Counted from the first letter of the stretch, positions 29,183-38,539 are shown. The stretch: DNA of 64,000 bases from Desulfobotulus pelophilus (GCF_026155325.1 NZ_JAPFPW010000003.1:124001-188000), one strand, 5' to 3'. Notes: generated from the sequence alone by a model not told the origin. Translations and numbers: made by a program.

Positions 29183-29625
29183 TGGGATACCGGCGTAGGG
29201 CGAGGGAACAGGCCTTGCAGCTGCTGTTCTCAATGGATCTTCGGGGAGAATTTTCAGAGCAGGTGAAAAATATGTTCTGCCGTGTACTGATTCCTGAAGA
29301 CGAAAGAATCCTTCTCTTCGAGGCCCTTGTGGAGGGGGTTCTGGAACACAGAGAAGTACTGGACCGGACCATAGAACAGTTTTCCAGTAACTGGCGGATA
29401 CCCCGCATGGGTCGGGTGGACCGTAATGTACTGCGCATGGCAGTCTTTGAGATGCTGTACATGGATGATATCCCGGATAAGGTATCCATTAATGAGGCCA
29501 TAGATCTGGCCAAAAAGTTCGGTACCCGTGATTCGGGAGCCTTTGTTAACGGGATTCTCGACAGTATTCGCAAGGACAGAGAAAGCAAGGGGGGAGAAGA
29601 TCCGTTGCGGATTGCCGAACCCTAG
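29182..29625 (+). CDS. nusB: Transcription antitermination factor NusB
   Basis: RNA-binding protein that works with NusE in rRNA antitermination, 147 residues. Begins RRRAREQALQLLFS, the arginine-rich RNA-binding region, and later has RVDRNVLRMAVFEM and FVNGILDSI. It closes the plus-strand cluster and is coupled to ribH by one overlapping base; ribH-nusB is a common pairing. Its stop codon overlaps the first helix of a possible structured RNA. Confidence 0.95.
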   Translation: MGYRRRAREQALQLLFSMDLRGEFSEQVKNMFCRVLIPEDERILLFEALVEGVLEHREVLDRTIEQFSSNWRIPRMGRVDRNVLRMAVFEMLYMDDIPDKVSINEAIDLAKKFGTRDSGAFVNGILDSIRKDRESKGGEDPLRIAEP

Positions 29626-29756
29626 CGGAGAAACTCCCCATGGCGGGCAAGGGATGATGATTCGTTCCACTGCGGTAAGAGGCAGGAGCCTTTCAAAGCC
29701 CATGGGAAACTTCTGCCCTCTGGTTCCTGAGTTTGCCCGGTAGCCGTTTTTCCCGC
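29625..29756. ncRNA. Possible structured RNA after nusB
   Basis: A 132-nt stretch can fold into one long, interrupted hairpin. Helix 1 pairs 29625-29634 with 29746-29756 (one bulge). Helix 2 pairs CGGGCAA (29644-29650) with TTGCCCG (29733-29739). Helix 3 pairs 29678-29685 with 29713-29721 (one bulge). Between helices 2 and 3 is an asymmetric internal loop of 27 and 11 nt. The outline recalls 6S RNA but the segment is short and I do not recognise its sequence. The strand is undetermined. The rest of the gap to 29924 shows no gene. Confidence 0.3.
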
Positions 29757-29924
29757 GTGCTTTGTTACTCCATGGCTTCTGCTGCTGTACAGTCCATTGC
29801 AGCTCCGGCAAGGGAACCGCTGAAATGAGAGTGATAAAGTGATCCTTTGTACAGGCTGTTGGCCGCTTGGCAGCTGGGCAAAGAAGCAGACATCGTGCTG
29901 ATGTACATGAAAGGGAGGCAATGT

Positions 29925-30551
29925 ATGATTATCAGATCCCTGGCTGTAGGACCCATTATGGCCAACTGTTTTATTGCTGGCTGTGAAAAAACCCGTGAGG
30001 CAGTGGTCATTGATCCCGGCGATGAAGGGGATCGTATTCTCATGGCCTTGGCCGAAGAAAAACTGACGGTGAAATATATTCTGAATACACATGGGCATTT
30101 TGACCATGTGGCGGCCAACCGCAGGCTGAAAGAGGTTACGGGTGCAGAGATCTGCATTCACCCCGATGATGCTCCCATGCTGGGTCAGCTGGCTTCCATG
30201 GCCATGAGTTTTGGCCTGCGGGCGGAGAACTCCCCTCCCTGTGATCTTCCATTGAGAGGCGGTGAGGAAATCCGGTTCGGAGAAGAGGTTCTGAAGGTCA
30301 TCCATACCCCTGGTCATTCACCCGGTGGGCTTTCCTTTGCCGGTGATGGTTTTGTTTTTGTGGGCGACACCCTTTTTGCCGGTTCCATTGGCCGGACGGA
30401 CTTGCCGGGCGGTAGCTACAACACCCTGATTGCGAGTATACGTGAGCGCTTGTTTCCCCTTGGCGATGCGGTGCGCGTGTATTGTGGACATGGACCGGAT
30501 ACTACCATAGGCAGTGAAAAACGGTTCAATCCTTTTGCTGGTGGTGTCTGA
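29925..30551 (+). CDS. MBL-fold metallo-hydrolase (glyoxalase II-like)
   Basis: A 208-residue metallo-beta-lactamase-fold hydrolase. The two-metal site is complete: THGHFDHV (HxHxDH), HTPGHSPGG, the bridging Asp in FVGDTLFAG, and GHGPDTT near the end. Single-domain proteins of this kind (YcbL-like) often hydrolyse S-lactoylglutathione or related thioesters, but the substrate is not certain. The ATG at 29925 follows GGGAGG; the frame is open upstream to 29847. A bidirectional terminator follows. Confidence 0.88.
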   Translation: MIIRSLAVGPIMANCFIAGCEKTREAVVIDPGDEGDRILMALAEEKLTVKYILNTHGHFDHVAANRRLKEVTGAEICIHPDDAPMLGQLASMAMSFGLRAENSPPCDLPLRGGEEIRFGEEVLKVIHTPGHSPGGLSFAGDGFVFVGDTLFAGSIGRTDLPGGSYNTLIASIRERLFPLGDAVRVYCGHGPDTTIGSEKRFNPFAGGV

Positions 30552-30573
30552 AAGATAAAAGAAAATGCCGAGT

Positions 30574-30607
30574 AAAAAGGACGGGGGAATTCCTCTGTCC
30601 TTTTTTT
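30574..30607. terminator. Bidirectional terminator between MBL gene and mltF
   Basis: AAAAAGGAC (30574-30582) pairs with GTCCTTTTT (30597-30605), giving a 9-bp stem with A/T tails on both strands. It separates two convergent genes. Confidence 0.85.
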
Positions 30608-32006
30608 ATTCGGGAGGCAGATTCCGGGATTCCAGCAGGCTTTTGTGTCGGAGAATATCATAGTACAGAAGGATTTTACGCAGATATTTGACCGGCTCGG
30701 ACCCCCGGCTGTAACCATAGGTTGCATCTTTGTAGTATTTTTTCTGTTCCAGCAGGGGCAGGGTTTTTTCCATGTTGTACCAGCGGTTCGGGTCCAGATT
30801 GAACTGCCTGGCAAGATTCCGGGCGTCGAACATATGGCCCTGGCCCACGTTGTAGGCACCGAGGGCAATGTAGGTTCGATGGGGTTCTTCTGCCTGGCTG
30901 AAAAGATCGTGCAGTTTTTTCAGGTAGCGGATGCCGGCTTCAATATTCTGGGCAGGATCGTGGATGTTGGTGACACCGAGACTGCGGGCTGTCCGTGCCA
31001 TGAGCTGCATGAGGCCTCTGGCATCGGCATGGCTGCGGGCCCATGGATTAAGGTGGGATTCCTGATAGGCCTGGGCAACAATAAGGCGCCAGTCGAACCC
31101 GTACTTTTCCGCATAGGTTTCGAACAGCTCCTGATAGCGAGGAAGACGGCTTTCCAGTCTGCGGTGAAAACGCATGAGATCCACGTAGTCAAAGAGGTCC
31201 AGATCCCCATAGTGGTGAGCGTAGAGGGTTTCGAAGGTGCCATCTTTTTGTATCTGATCAAAAAAAAGATTGATGGTGTACCGCAGTTTGTGGGCCTGGG
31301 GATGGACAAGCCATGCGAAAGGGGCTGGTTTTCCCAGAGAGAATGCGGGTACGGCCTGGGGGTAATAGCGCTGGTAGCGGCGGGCCATGTGTCCCGGTAT
31401 GATGGTTATATCGATTTCTCTCAGGGCCACCTTGTGGAAAAGTTCTTCCCCGCATTCATTTTGCTCGATAATTTCTATGGGGAAACCGTCTTCCTGAAGA
31501 TCCCACAACAGGTGGCGGGCATCGGACCCCGCAGGGATATGTACTTTCATACCCGCCATATCTGCCAGAGACCTTATGCTGAGATTGCTGCGGTGTACAA
31601 TAATGGTATATTCCATATGCATATAGGGGTTCGTTGCCCGTGACAGGGCTTTTTCGGCAGCAGGTGATCCGGGAATGGCAATGGCAGCTTTGCCCTCAGC
31701 AAGGTAGGCTTCCATGCTTGCCAGATCTTCTACAATGGTAACCGTGAGGGTGAGCTCCAGCTTGTCAGCGAGGGTCTTGACCAGCTCATACTCAAAGCCC
31801 ATGGGTTCTTCATTATAGAAATAGTATGTGTGCAGTGCATTGCGCGTTACAATGGGGAGTTCGCCTCTTTCCAGAATAAGGGGAAAGGGAAGCTCGGGGT
31901 CTTTCGGCAGATCGGCAAGGTGGATGGCCAGGCGTACACCGAGGCAGAGACAGCAGATGATGGTGAATTCGATGATACAGCGGGTGGTAAACAAAAACAG
32001 ATGCAC
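30606..32006 (-). CDS. mltF: Membrane-bound lytic murein transglycosylase F
   Basis: Peptidoglycan-cleaving enzyme of 466 residues anchored by an N-terminal hydrophobic segment (about 10-30). An ABC-type solute-binding module (about 45-280; MGFEYELVKTLADKL) is followed by an SLT lytic transglycosylase domain with the catalytic Glu in AYQESHLNPWA and GLMQLM, and later AYNVGQGH. This two-module layout is MltF. The GTG at 32006 is chosen because AAAGGAG precedes it closely; a TTG at 32063 gives a longer version. It is convergent with the MBL gene. Confidence 0.92.
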   Translation of the reverse strand: MHLFLFTTRCIIEFTIICCLCLGVRLAIHLADLPKDPELPFPLILERGELPIVTRNALHTYYFYNEEPMGFEYELVKTLADKLELTLTVTIVEDLASMEAYLAEGKAAIAIPGSPAAEKALSRATNPYMHMEYTIIVHRSNLSIRSLADMAGMKVHIPAGSDARHLLWDLQEDGFPIEIIEQNECGEELFHKVALREIDITIIPGHMARRYQRYYPQAVPAFSLGKPAPFAWLVHPQAHKLRYTINLFFDQIQKDGTFETLYAHHYGDLDLFDYVDLMRFHRRLESRLPRYQELFETYAEKYGFDWRLIVAQAYQESHLNPWARSHADARGLMQLMARTARSLGVTNIHDPAQNIEAGIRYLKKLHDLFSQAEEPHRTYIALGAYNVGQGHMFDARNLARQFNLDPNRWYNMEKTLPLLEQKKYYKDATYGYSRGSEPVKYLRKILLYYDILRHKSLLESRNLPPE

Positions 32007-32350
32007 TGGTCTCCTTTCTCGGTTCCACCCGCAGCTTGCAGGATTGAATGGATCCTTGCTCAAAGCCCTTTTGATCAGGGGGGCCGGGACCCAATCCCGG
32101 AAAAAAGTCAGCCTGTCCGGAAAAGAGCCTTTTCTTCTCCGATTTTATACGGAAAGGGGCCACAGGGCAATGCTGACAGCTGTCAAGGCCCGCAGGGTTC
32201 TTGCACTTCACTGATGCCTCTGTTATTACCAGAAATCGCTGTGATGCAAAGACTTTTTTTGCGCCCGTCTTCAGGGCACGTGAAAAACACAAGGCCTCAG
32301 GGAGCTTTTTTTTGGAAAAGAAAGAAGAATGCAGAGTGCCGGGGATTCCC

Positions 32351-33433
32351 ATGAAACGCAGACAGACACGCCGTCTGTATATCGCAGATCTTGCCGTGGG
32401 AGGGGGAGCACCGGTTACCGTTCAGTCCATGACCAATACTTTGACGGAAGATGTGGCAGCCACGGTGGCACAGATTGCAGCCCTTGCAGCAGCGGGATGC
32501 GAGATTGTGCGGGTGGCGGTTCCGGGGATGGAGGCGGCAGGAGCCATTGAAAAGATCAGGAGGCAGACTACCCTGCCTCTGGTGGCGGATATTCATTTTG
32601 ATTATCGCCTTGCCCTTGCGGCAGCAGCTTCCGGATGTGACGGGCTTCGTATTAATCCGGGCAATATAGGGGCGGAGGTTCATGTCCGTGAAGTGGTGGC
32701 CGTAGCAAGGGACCGGGGTTTACCCATACGTATCGGAGTGAACGGTGGATCCCTTGAGAAGGATTTGATGGCCCGTTACGGGGGCGCTACTCCGGAAGCT
32801 ATGGTGGAAAGTGCTCTGGGGCACGTGGCCATCCTTGAGAAGCTTGGGTTCGGGGATATCAAAATTTCCCTGAAGGCTTCGGATGTGCCGAGGACCGTGG
32901 CCGCATACCGGCTTTTGTCGAATCGCTGTGACTATCCACTGCATGTGGGAGTTACGGAGGCGGGTGGGCTTTTCCCGGGGGTTGTGAAAAGTTCCCTTGG
33001 CATTGGCATGCTGCTGGCAGAAGGAATCGGTGATACACTGCGGGTTTCATTGACCCGGGATCCTGTGGAAGAGGTTCGCGTAGGGTATGAGATTCTGAAG
33101 AGTCTTGGACTGCGCCAGCGGGGACCGGATATTGTTTCCTGTCCCACATGCGGCCGGACCCGCATTGATCTTTTTTCCATTCTGGATGCGGTGGAAAAAC
33201 GTCTGCTCAGCGTGACAGCACCAATTCGGGTGGCTATTATGGGATGTGTTGTGAATGGTCCCGGTGAAGCCCGTGAAGCGGATGTGGGTATAGCAGGAGG
33301 TATGGGTAAGGGGATTCTCTTTCGAAAAGGCGAGGTTGTCCGTAAGTGTCGAGAAGATGAACTTGTGGATGTTCTGATGGCCGAGGTGGCAATCCTTGAA
33401 GAAGAATGGTGTACAACCGGAAAAATAGGATGA
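32351..33433 (+). CDS. ispG: 4-hydroxy-3-methylbut-2-en-1-yl diphosphate synthase
   Basis: Fe-S enzyme of the non-mevalonate isoprenoid pathway, 360 residues. The TIM barrel starts with VTVQSMTNTLTEDV and has LRINPGNIG; the C-terminal iron-sulfur domain has CPTCGRT and MGCVVNGPGEA, supplying the cluster Cys. The ATG at 32351 gives MKRRQTRR, the usual start; the frame is open to 32201. proS starts 3 nt after its stop, so they are co-transcribed. Confidence 0.97.
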   Translation: MKRRQTRRLYIADLAVGGGAPVTVQSMTNTLTEDVAATVAQIAALAAAGCEIVRVAVPGMEAAGAIEKIRRQTTLPLVADIHFDYRLALAAAASGCDGLRINPGNIGAEVHVREVVAVARDRGLPIRIGVNGGSLEKDLMARYGGATPEAMVESALGHVAILEKLGFGDIKISLKASDVPRTVAAYRLLSNRCDYPLHVGVTEAGGLFPGVVKSSLGIGMLLAEGIGDTLRVSLTRDPVEEVRVGYEILKSLGLRQRGPDIVSCPTCGRTRIDLFSILDAVEKRLLSVTAPIRVAIMGCVVNGPGEAREADVGIAGGMGKGILFRKGEVVRKCREDELVDVLMAEVAILEEEWCTTGKIG

Positions 33434-33436
33434 AAT

Positions 33437-34948
33437 ATGGGGAAGAATAAGAAGACGGCCATTACGCCGACACGCATGGAAGATTATCCCGAATGGTACC
33501 AGCAGGTGGTCAAAGCTTCGGATATGGCGGAAAATTCTCCTGTGAGGGGGTGTATGGTCATCAAACCATGGGGTTATGCCCTCTGGGAGCGTATGGTGGC
33601 GGTGCTGGATGCCATGTTCAAAGAAACCGGAGTAAAAAATGCCTATTTCCCCCTGTTTATTCCCTTGAGTTTCCTTGAAAAGGAAGCGGAGCATGTGGAA
33701 GGCTTTGCCAAAGAATGTGCGGTTGTTACCCATCATCGCCTGGAGGCCGGTCCTGATGGCCGGCTGGTACCAGCCGGCCGCCTGAATGAACCGCTGATTG
33801 TTCGTCCGACATCGGAAACCATCATTGGTGATGCTTTTTCCAAATGGGTGACCAGTTACAGGGATCTCCCTCTTCTGATTAATCAATGGGCCAATGTGGT
33901 TCGCTGGGAGATGCGTACCCGGACTTTTCTGCGCACCAGTGAATTTCTCTGGCAGGAGGGGCATACGGCCCATGCCAGCGAAGCGGAGGCTCTGGAGCGG
34001 ACTCGTATCATGTTGGATATCTATGCAGACTTTGTGGAAAACTGGCTGGCGATGCCTGTGATCCGGGGAGTGAAGACTCCTTCGGAGCGTTTCCCCGGTG
34101 CTGTGGAAACATTCTGCATCGAGGCCATGATGCAGGACAGAAAAGCCCTGCAGGCTGGAACATCTCATTTTCTCGGGCAGAATTTTGCCAAGGCCTCGGA
34201 TATTCGTTTTCAGGGTGCGGACGGTGCGGATACCCACGCATGGACCACCTCGTGGGGAGCTTCTACCCGCATGATCGGTGGTATGATCATGACCCATGGT
34301 GATGATGATGGTGTCATCATGCCTCCGAAGGTGGCACCGGCCCATGTGGTACTGCTGCCAGTTTTCCCCAAAGATGCGGATCCTGATGCCATTTTGGCCT
34401 ATACCCGTGAAACGGGGGATCGTCTGCGCAGGGAGAGTTATGGCAACAGGCCCCTTTCCGTGGAAATTGATAGCCGGGATATGGCGGGCCGTAACTGGGA
34501 ATGGATCAAAAAAGGTGTCCCTATCCGTCTGGAAATGGGGCCAAGGGACATGGCGGAAGATGGGGTGTTTCTGTTTCGAAGGGATACGGGAGAGCGTTTT
34601 TCCGTGAAACGGGAGAACCTTGGACAGGTGATAAGGGACACTCTGGATGCCATTCAGAGCAATCTGTATGAGCGTGCGCTGGCTTTCCGGAATGCTCATA
34701 CGGTTTTGCTGGATGATAAAGAGTCTTTTTATGACTGGTTTACATCGAAGAGCACGGACAAACCGGAAATTCATGGCGGCTTTGCCATGGCACACTGGTG
34801 TGGCCGTGCGGATTGTGAAGCCGGAATCAAACAGGATCTTTCCGTGACTATCCGTTGTGTTCCTCTGAACGCTATGGAAGAGGATGGAAAATGTATTTTT
34901 TGTGGAGAACGGAGCCTGCGGCGGGTGGTTTTTGCCAAGGCCTATTAA
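33437..34948 (+). CDS. proS: Proline-tRNA ligase, archaeal/eukaryotic type
   Basis: Class II synthetase of 503 residues charging tRNA-Pro. Motif 2 is RWEMRTRTFLRTSEFLWQEGHTAH and motif 3 lies near GASTRMIGGMIMTHGDDDG. It lacks the editing insertion of the usual bacterial ProRS and has instead the C-terminal zinc-type domain (HWCGRADCE, KCIFCGE) of the shorter archaeal/eukaryotic-type enzymes, which occur sporadically in bacteria. Editing of mischarged Ala-tRNA-Pro would need a separate protein. It follows ispG by 3 nt. Confidence 0.96.
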   Translation: MGKNKKTAITPTRMEDYPEWYQQVVKASDMAENSPVRGCMVIKPWGYALWERMVAVLDAMFKETGVKNAYFPLFIPLSFLEKEAEHVEGFAKECAVVTHHRLEAGPDGRLVPAGRLNEPLIVRPTSETIIGDAFSKWVTSYRDLPLLINQWANVVRWEMRTRTFLRTSEFLWQEGHTAHASEAEALERTRIMLDIYADFVENWLAMPVIRGVKTPSERFPGAVETFCIEAMMQDRKALQAGTSHFLGQNFAKASDIRFQGADGADTHAWTTSWGASTRMIGGMIMTHGDDDGVIMPPKVAPAHVVLLPVFPKDADPDAILAYTRETGDRLRRESYGNRPLSVEIDSRDMAGRNWEWIKKGVPIRLEMGPRDMAEDGVFLFRRDTGERFSVKRENLGQVIRDTLDAIQSNLYERALAFRNAHTVLLDDKESFYDWFTSKSTDKPEIHGGFAMAHWCGRADCEAGIKQDLSVTIRCVPLNAMEEDGKCIFCGERSLRRVVFAKAY

Positions 34949-35026
34949 AATGGGGTCAGGTCGGAAGAACGCATGTGCCCCCTTTTACAGGGCGGCAGGA
35001 CAGGGTACAGAAAGAGGCGGGGCTCC

Positions 35027-37177
35027 ATGATTCGCATTAATGATATCATTGACAGGATTCTCGAATATGATCCTGAGGCGGATATTGACCTTGTGGAAAG
35101 GGCGTATATTTATTCCGCCCGGGTTCATGACGGGCAGGTTCGTCTTTCGGGAGAACCCTACCTGACCCATCCTCTGGAGGTAACGGGTATCCTTGCAGAC
35201 TTGAGGCTGGATACGATCAGTGTGGCGGCGGGTCTTCTCCACGATGTTGTGGAAGATACCCATGCCACCGAAGAAGAAATCCGTCAGATGTTCGGTGCGG
35301 AGGTGGGGCATATTGTGGCGGGTGTTACCAAAATCAGCAAGCTTCCTTTTCAGACATCCGAACACAGGCAGGCGGAAAGTATCCGGAAGATGATTCTTGC
35401 CATGGCGGATGATATCCGCGTGATCCTGATTAAGCTGGCTGACCGCCTGCATAATATGCGTACCCTGTATTTCCATAAGAAAAAAGAAAAGGTTATGAAA
35501 ATATCCCAGGAAACCTGGGATATTTATTCACCCATTGCAGCCCGTCTGGGGATGTATCAGCTAAAAAATGAATTAGATGACCTGGCGTTCCGCCATCTGA
35601 AGCCCGAAGCCTATGCGGAGATCGAGGCAGGCATTGCCAAGGACCGTGAGGAAAGGGAAAATTATGTCAGGGAGGTGCAGAGCCTGATCCAGACCCGGAT
35701 GGATGAATCGGGGCTTCCTGCGGACGTAACGGGCCGGTATAAACAGATCCCCAGTATTTACCAGAAGATGGTGCAGCAGAAGCTGAGTCTCTCTGAGATT
35801 TATGACCTGACGGCATTCAGAATCATCCTGAAAACCGTTCCCCAGTGTTATGAGGCGCTGGGCGTTATTCATTCTCTTTGGCGTCCACTGCCTAAAAAGT
35901 TTAAAGATTATATCGGTATGCCCAAGCCCAATATGTATCAGAGCCTGCATACCACAGTAATTGGTCCCTATGGTGAGCGGATTGAGGTACAGATCCGCAC
36001 CTGGGACATGGACAGGGTTGCTAAAAGCGGCATTGCCGCCCACTGGAGCTACAAAGAGGGAAAAAGTGCAGATCCTAATATTGCCAGGGCTTTTGCGTGG
36101 ATCCAGAATCTCGTGGAGAATCAGGAAGATTACCGGGACCCCCATGAATTTATGGAGAATGTCCGAATTGATCTCTTTCCCGATGAGGTGTATGTGTTCA
36201 CCCCCCGTGGCGAGGTGAAAAACCTCCCCAAGGGAGCGACTCCTGTGGATTTTGCCTATATGATCCATACGGAAGTTGGGGAGCAGTGCGCCGGTGCCAA
36301 GATCAATGGCCGCATGGTGCCGCTCAGCCATGAAATGCGTAACGGCGACATTGTGGAGATCATTACTGCCAAAGACCATACTCCCAGCAAGGACTGGTTG
36401 AATTTTGTCAAGACGGTGCGTGCCAAAAACCGTATCCGGCTGTGGGTGAAAAGTCAGGAAAAGGAACGCTCCCTTTCTTTGGGTCGTGAGCTTTGTGAAA
36501 AAACATTTCGTAAGCGCAAGCTGAACTTCAGTTCTTTGGTCAATACGGACGCCATGCTGGAAGTTGCACAGTTTTTTAATTTTAAAACAGTGGAAGATCT
36601 TCTCGCCAATGTAGGGTATGGCAAGGTAACACCCCTTCAGGTGCTGCGCAGGTATGCGCCGTCAACGGAACCAGAGAGTAAGGGGCCCTCTTTTATTCAA
36701 AAGCTGATCAGCGGCAGAAATCGCCGTAAGCCGAGAGGTGAAGGGGTTGTGGTCAAGGGGTTGGACGATATATTGATACGCTTTGGAAAGTGCTGCCAGC
36801 CTGTACCCGGAGATGCGATTATTGGTTACATTACCCAGGGGCAGGGGGTCAGTGTCCATCATAAAAACTGTCCCAGTGTAAACAGACTCAATCCGGACCG
36901 ATATGTGGACGTGGACTGGGCGGGGGATAATTCAGAATATTACCCGGTAAAAATACAGATTCATTCCCATGACAGGCTTGGGCTGCTGGCGGATATGGCT
37001 TCGGCCATTACGAGGACTGGTGCCAATATTCTCAACGCCCATACGGAGACCGGAGAAGATATGGAGGTTTCCACATTCTTTACGGTGGGGGTTACGGGAA
37101 GAGAGCTTTTGGATAAGGTCCTTTCCGCTTTACGCCAGACCAGGGATGTGGTGGATGTGCGAAGGCTGGACATGTAA
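35027..37177 (+). CDS. Bifunctional (p)ppGpp synthetase/hydrolase of the RelA/SpoT family
   Basis: Stringent-response enzyme of 716 residues. The HD hydrolase domain has LLHDVVEDT (about residues 70-78) and LADRLHNMRT. The synthetase domain has RYKQIPSIYQKM, YDLTAFRI, YQSLHTTV and EVQIRT. TGS (VYVFTPRGEV) and a C-terminal ACT domain follow. The HDxxED motif is intact, so both activities are expected. The ATG at 35027 yields MIRINDIIDRIL; the frame is open to 34973. It follows proS by 78 nt and may be co-transcribed with ispG-proS. Confidence 0.95.
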   Translation: MIRINDIIDRILEYDPEADIDLVERAYIYSARVHDGQVRLSGEPYLTHPLEVTGILADLRLDTISVAAGLLHDVVEDTHATEEEIRQMFGAEVGHIVAGVTKISKLPFQTSEHRQAESIRKMILAMADDIRVILIKLADRLHNMRTLYFHKKKEKVMKISQETWDIYSPIAARLGMYQLKNELDDLAFRHLKPEAYAEIEAGIAKDREERENYVREVQSLIQTRMDESGLPADVTGRYKQIPSIYQKMVQQKLSLSEIYDLTAFRIILKTVPQCYEALGVIHSLWRPLPKKFKDYIGMPKPNMYQSLHTTVIGPYGERIEVQIRTWDMDRVAKSGIAAHWSYKEGKSADPNIARAFAWIQNLVENQEDYRDPHEFMENVRIDLFPDEVYVFTPRGEVKNLPKGATPVDFAYMIHTEVGEQCAGAKINGRMVPLSHEMRNGDIVEIITAKDHTPSKDWLNFVKTVRAKNRIRLWVKSQEKERSLSLGRELCEKTFRKRKLNFSSLVNTDAMLEVAQFFNFKTVEDLLANVGYGKVTPLQVLRRYAPSTEPESKGPSFIQKLISGRNRRKPRGEGVVVKGLDDILIRFGKCCQPVPGDAIIGYITQGQGVSVHHKNCPSVNRLNPDRYVDVDWAGDNSEYYPVKIQIHSHDRLGLLADMASAITRTGANILNAHTETGEDMEVSTFFTVGVTGRELLDKVLSALRQTRDVVDVRRLDM

Positions 37178-37221
37178 CCGGCAGGAGGGGCTGTCTTCTG
37201 GTGTTTTTATGCCCCTTGAAG

Positions 37222-37263
37222 AGAACGCCACTGTCATGCACAGGTAAGGTACAGCGGCGTTCT
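37222..37263 (+). terminator. Hairpin after the RelA/SpoT gene
   Basis: AGAACGCCACTGT (37222-37234) pairs with ACAGCGGCGTTCT (37251-37263), 12 pairs with one mismatch. It has no long T run, so it may act with the next hairpin. Confidence 0.5.
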
Positions 37264-37285
37264 TAGGGGGCCGTGTTGAGATAAA

Positions 37286-37322
37286 AAGGGGCTCCGGGTT
37301 GTTTCCCAGGCCCCTTGATTTT
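37286..37322. terminator. Bidirectional terminator between RelA/SpoT gene and rpmB
   Basis: AAGGGGC (37286-37292) pairs with GCCCCTT (37310-37316), with ATAAAA on one side and GATTTTTAT on the other. It separates convergent genes. Confidence 0.7.
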
Positions 37323-37353
37323 TATAAGATTGTTAATCCGGCAAGTCAGATTT

Positions 37354-37545
37354 TTACCCCTTTTTGGCTACACGACCTGATTTGATGCACTGTGTGCAGA
37401 CCTTAATGCGTTTGAGGGAACCATTCTGTACGGCGCGCACACTCTGAAGGTTGGGGTTGAAACGACGTTTGTTGACATTGTGGGCATGGCTGATGTTGTT
37501 GCCGACCATGGGTTTTTTGCCACAAATAGCACATTCTCTGGACAT
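37354..37545 (-). CDS. rpmB: 50S ribosomal protein L28
   Basis: A 63-residue large-subunit protein. It begins [23 protein letters not shown] and later has [12 protein letters not shown]; the two Cys pairs form a zinc-binding site, so this is the Cys-containing L28 form. The ATG at 37545 is the family start, although the frame is open to 37608. It is a single-gene unit, as rpmB can be when rpmG is elsewhere. Confidence 0.96.
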   Translation of the reverse strand: MSRECAICGKKPMVGNNISHAHNVNKRRFNPNLQSVRAVQNGSLKRIKVCTQCIKSGRVAKKG

Positions 37546-37746
37546 GATGAATTCTCCCTGCTGATGAAAAATGCAAACACCCTGCGGCCTCTCAAAGGGG
37601 GCGTCCATGGCGGGGTGCTTGAAAAGTTTGCTGAGTGCGGTTCTGAACGTAACCCTACGATAACTCCAGATACCCTACCAAAACCATAACCCAATACACT
37701 AAAGAAAGATGGAAGTAAAGATGTATGACAAAGAATTCCTGTTGGC

Positions 37747-38412
37747 CTATTCCTTATCACTGTCTTCAATGAGGCGGTTGATCCTTTTGAGCAGAATTTC
37801 TGCTTCTTCAGCCTGAGGCGTATCGGGATAGGCCCTCAAAAGGGTTTCAACCCGGTTTTTGGCCGATACAAAGGCTTTGGTCCTGAAATAATAGTTCGCT
37901 ACATACAGTTCCGCTCCCGCAAGACTTTCACGGCATGCCGCGGTTTTGTCTGCAGCCTGTTCCGCATAGGCAGAGCCGTGGTAATCCTCCTGAAGCCGGA
38001 GGAAAACGTAAAGGGCATTCCGGGCCGCTGTCTGATCCCTGTCAACGGAGTCTATGCGTTCAAAGTGACACATACCCAGCTGAAACACCGCTCTGGGTGT
38101 TTCCGGATGGGTGGGGTGCAGACGCTCAAATTCTGTGTAAACCACGGCGGCTTCGGCATACTCTTTCAGGGCAAAATGGGAGTCTGCAATCCGCAGGGTG
38201 GCTTCTGTGGCGTGCTCGCTGAAAGGATACCAGTCCCGCAGGCGTTGAAAGCTTTCAAGGGATTTCCGGTATTTCTCATTTGTAAAGGCTTCCCTGCCTT
38301 CGCTGAGAAGTTCCGGAGCAGTTTTTTCGGGTTGTTTACCCAGAAGACCGCATCCTGTCATGAGGGAACAGAGTGCAATAAGAAAAAGGATGGAAAGGGC
38401 TTTTGATTTCAT
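37747..38412 (-). CDS. bamD: Outer membrane protein assembly factor BamD
   Basis: Lipoprotein of the BAM complex, 221 residues. The signal peptide ends in the lipobox MTGC (Cys about 21). The mature part is TPR-like: YRKSLESFQRLRDWYPFSEHA, YAEAAVVYTEFERLHPTHPE, then a C-terminal pair (AYPDTPQAEEAEILLKRI). The spacing and P-x-S/T-E motifs match BamD/YfiO. The ATG at 38412 gives a proper signal peptide. A hairpin separates it from trxB upstream. Confidence 0.92.
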   Translation of the reverse strand: MKSKALSILFLIALCSLMTGCGLLGKQPEKTAPELLSEGREAFTNEKYRKSLESFQRLRDWYPFSEHATEATLRIADSHFALKEYAEAAVVYTEFERLHPTHPETPRAVFQLGMCHFERIDSVDRDQTAARNALYVFLRLQEDYHGSAYAEQAADKTAACRESLAGAELYVANYYFRTKAFVSAKNRVETLLRAYPDTPQAEEAEILLKRINRLIEDSDKE

Positions 38413-38502
38413 GGGTCCCTGAAAAAAAACGTTGTGGGGTGCCTGTTGCAACAGGATTACCGGGCAGGAGGACTATCCCGTTCTGCCCGGAAACGTACAA
38501 AG

Positions 38503-38525
38503 GCCGCCCTGGCAAACAGGGCGGC
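38503..38525. terminator. Hairpin between trxB and bamD
   Basis: A perfect 9-bp GC-rich stem, GCCGCCCTG (38503-38511) with CAGGGCGGC (38517-38525), and a 5-nt loop, 15 nt past the trxB stop. The following T tract is poor, so termination may be partial. Confidence 0.5.
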
Positions 38526-38539
38526 TGGTTTTCCGGTTG

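Noticed and set aside
29765-30157. Minus-strand ORF of 130 codons opposite the MBL gene
   Set aside because: It overlaps the well-supported MBL-fold gene on the other strand and resembles no protein family.
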